Assembly: GCA_017881545.1 (NCBI GenBank)
Contig: JADGQU010000193.1
Span: forward strand, 1 to 5,507
Reading direction: 5' to 3'
Origin: Gemmatimonadaceae bacterium
GTDB lineage: Bacteria > Gemmatimonadota > Gemmatimonadetes > Gemmatimonadales > Gemmatimonadaceae
Length of the DNA stretch: 5,507 nt
Shown: positions 5,418-5,507 of the stretch, in pieces
How the letters are laid out: the number at the start of each line of letters is the position of its first letter
How positions within the stretch are numbered: the first letter of the stretch is position 1
Notes under the pieces: generated by a model
The model's input: the letters and a program-made list of their open reading frames with translations, nothing else
Databases searched by the model: none
What the model was told of the DNA's origin: nothing
Program-made: the position numbers and the translations under genes

Positions 5418-5507
5418 CGAAGCGGATGATCGTGGCCGCGCTCGCGCTGGCCGGGATCTTCATCAGTCTCTACCTCACTCTCTACAAACTTGGCGTCATC
5501 GGCGAGC
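5414..5507 (+). CDS. VKOR family protein, N-terminal start (3' partial)
   Basis: Only 31 codons are inside the window. Reading from GTG 5414 gives a short basic N-terminus (TKR) followed by a transmembrane helix, IVAALALAGIFISLYLTLYKLG, which matches the first helix of bacterial vitamin K epoxide reductase homologues; their first conserved cysteines would come just after the window edge. These inner-membrane enzymes re-oxidise DsbA-like partners and pass electrons to quinone. The GTG overlaps the TGA of the DsbA-like gene (GTGA), typical of translational coupling; an alternative ATG lies at 5426. The assignment rests on the first helix and on the neighbour, so it is probable, not certain. Confidence 0.7.
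   Translation, partial: MTKRMIVAALALAGIFISLYLTLYKLGVIGE

Overview
The window is high-GC, densely packed bacterial DNA. It holds seven protein genes (two of them cut by the window edges) plus one small conserved-looking ORF, and no RNA gene, CRISPR array or intact mobile element that I can see. An M16 zinc-protease tail, membrane-anchored DsbA-like protein directly followed by a VKOR-like gene, Sec-exported envelope protein and weak or absent Shine-Dalgarno sites would fit a Gram-negative-type soil or sediment bacterium. Gemmatimonadota is my best guess from protein flavour alone; no rRNA or marker gene confirms it.

Layout. 1-378 (+) is the C-terminal end of an M16 peptidase. 379-601 is a convergent intergenic gap containing a long imperfect inverted repeat (arms 391-451 and 523-584). 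602-2128 (-) encodes a 508-aa protein with an N-terminal membrane region and a C-terminal domain that looks like a glycosidase-type TIM barrel. 2129-2224 is a short GC-rich divergent spacer. 2225-2761 (+) is a CDP-alcohol phosphatidyltransferase resembling PgsA, followed 8 bp later by 2770-3279 (+), a secreted glycine-rich protein of unknown function. 3280-3373 is a convergent gap with a short copy of the first repeat and a strong intrinsic terminator serving the minus strand. 3374-3634 (-) is a small unknown protein. 3635-3715 carries a 12-bp inverted repeat. 3716-4558 (-) is an alpha/beta hydrolase. 4559-4628 is a divergent promoter spacer. 4629-5417 (+) is a membrane-anchored DsbA-family thiol oxidoreductase, and its stop overlaps the start of a VKOR-like membrane protein (5414 to the end).

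How the genes relate. The clearest functional unit is the DsbA/VKOR pair: the DsbA-like protein would oxidise cysteines in exported proteins and VKOR would re-oxidise it using quinone. The PgsA-like gene and the exported protein probably form a small envelope-related operon. The most unusual protein is the alpha/beta hydrolase: it has Asp instead of Ser at the nucleophile position and Arg where the catalytic His is expected. I found no convincing undescribed multi-gene system; the items worth a second look are that hydrolase, the interspersed inverted repeat, and the membrane/TIM-barrel protein whose expected catalytic acid appears to be missing.
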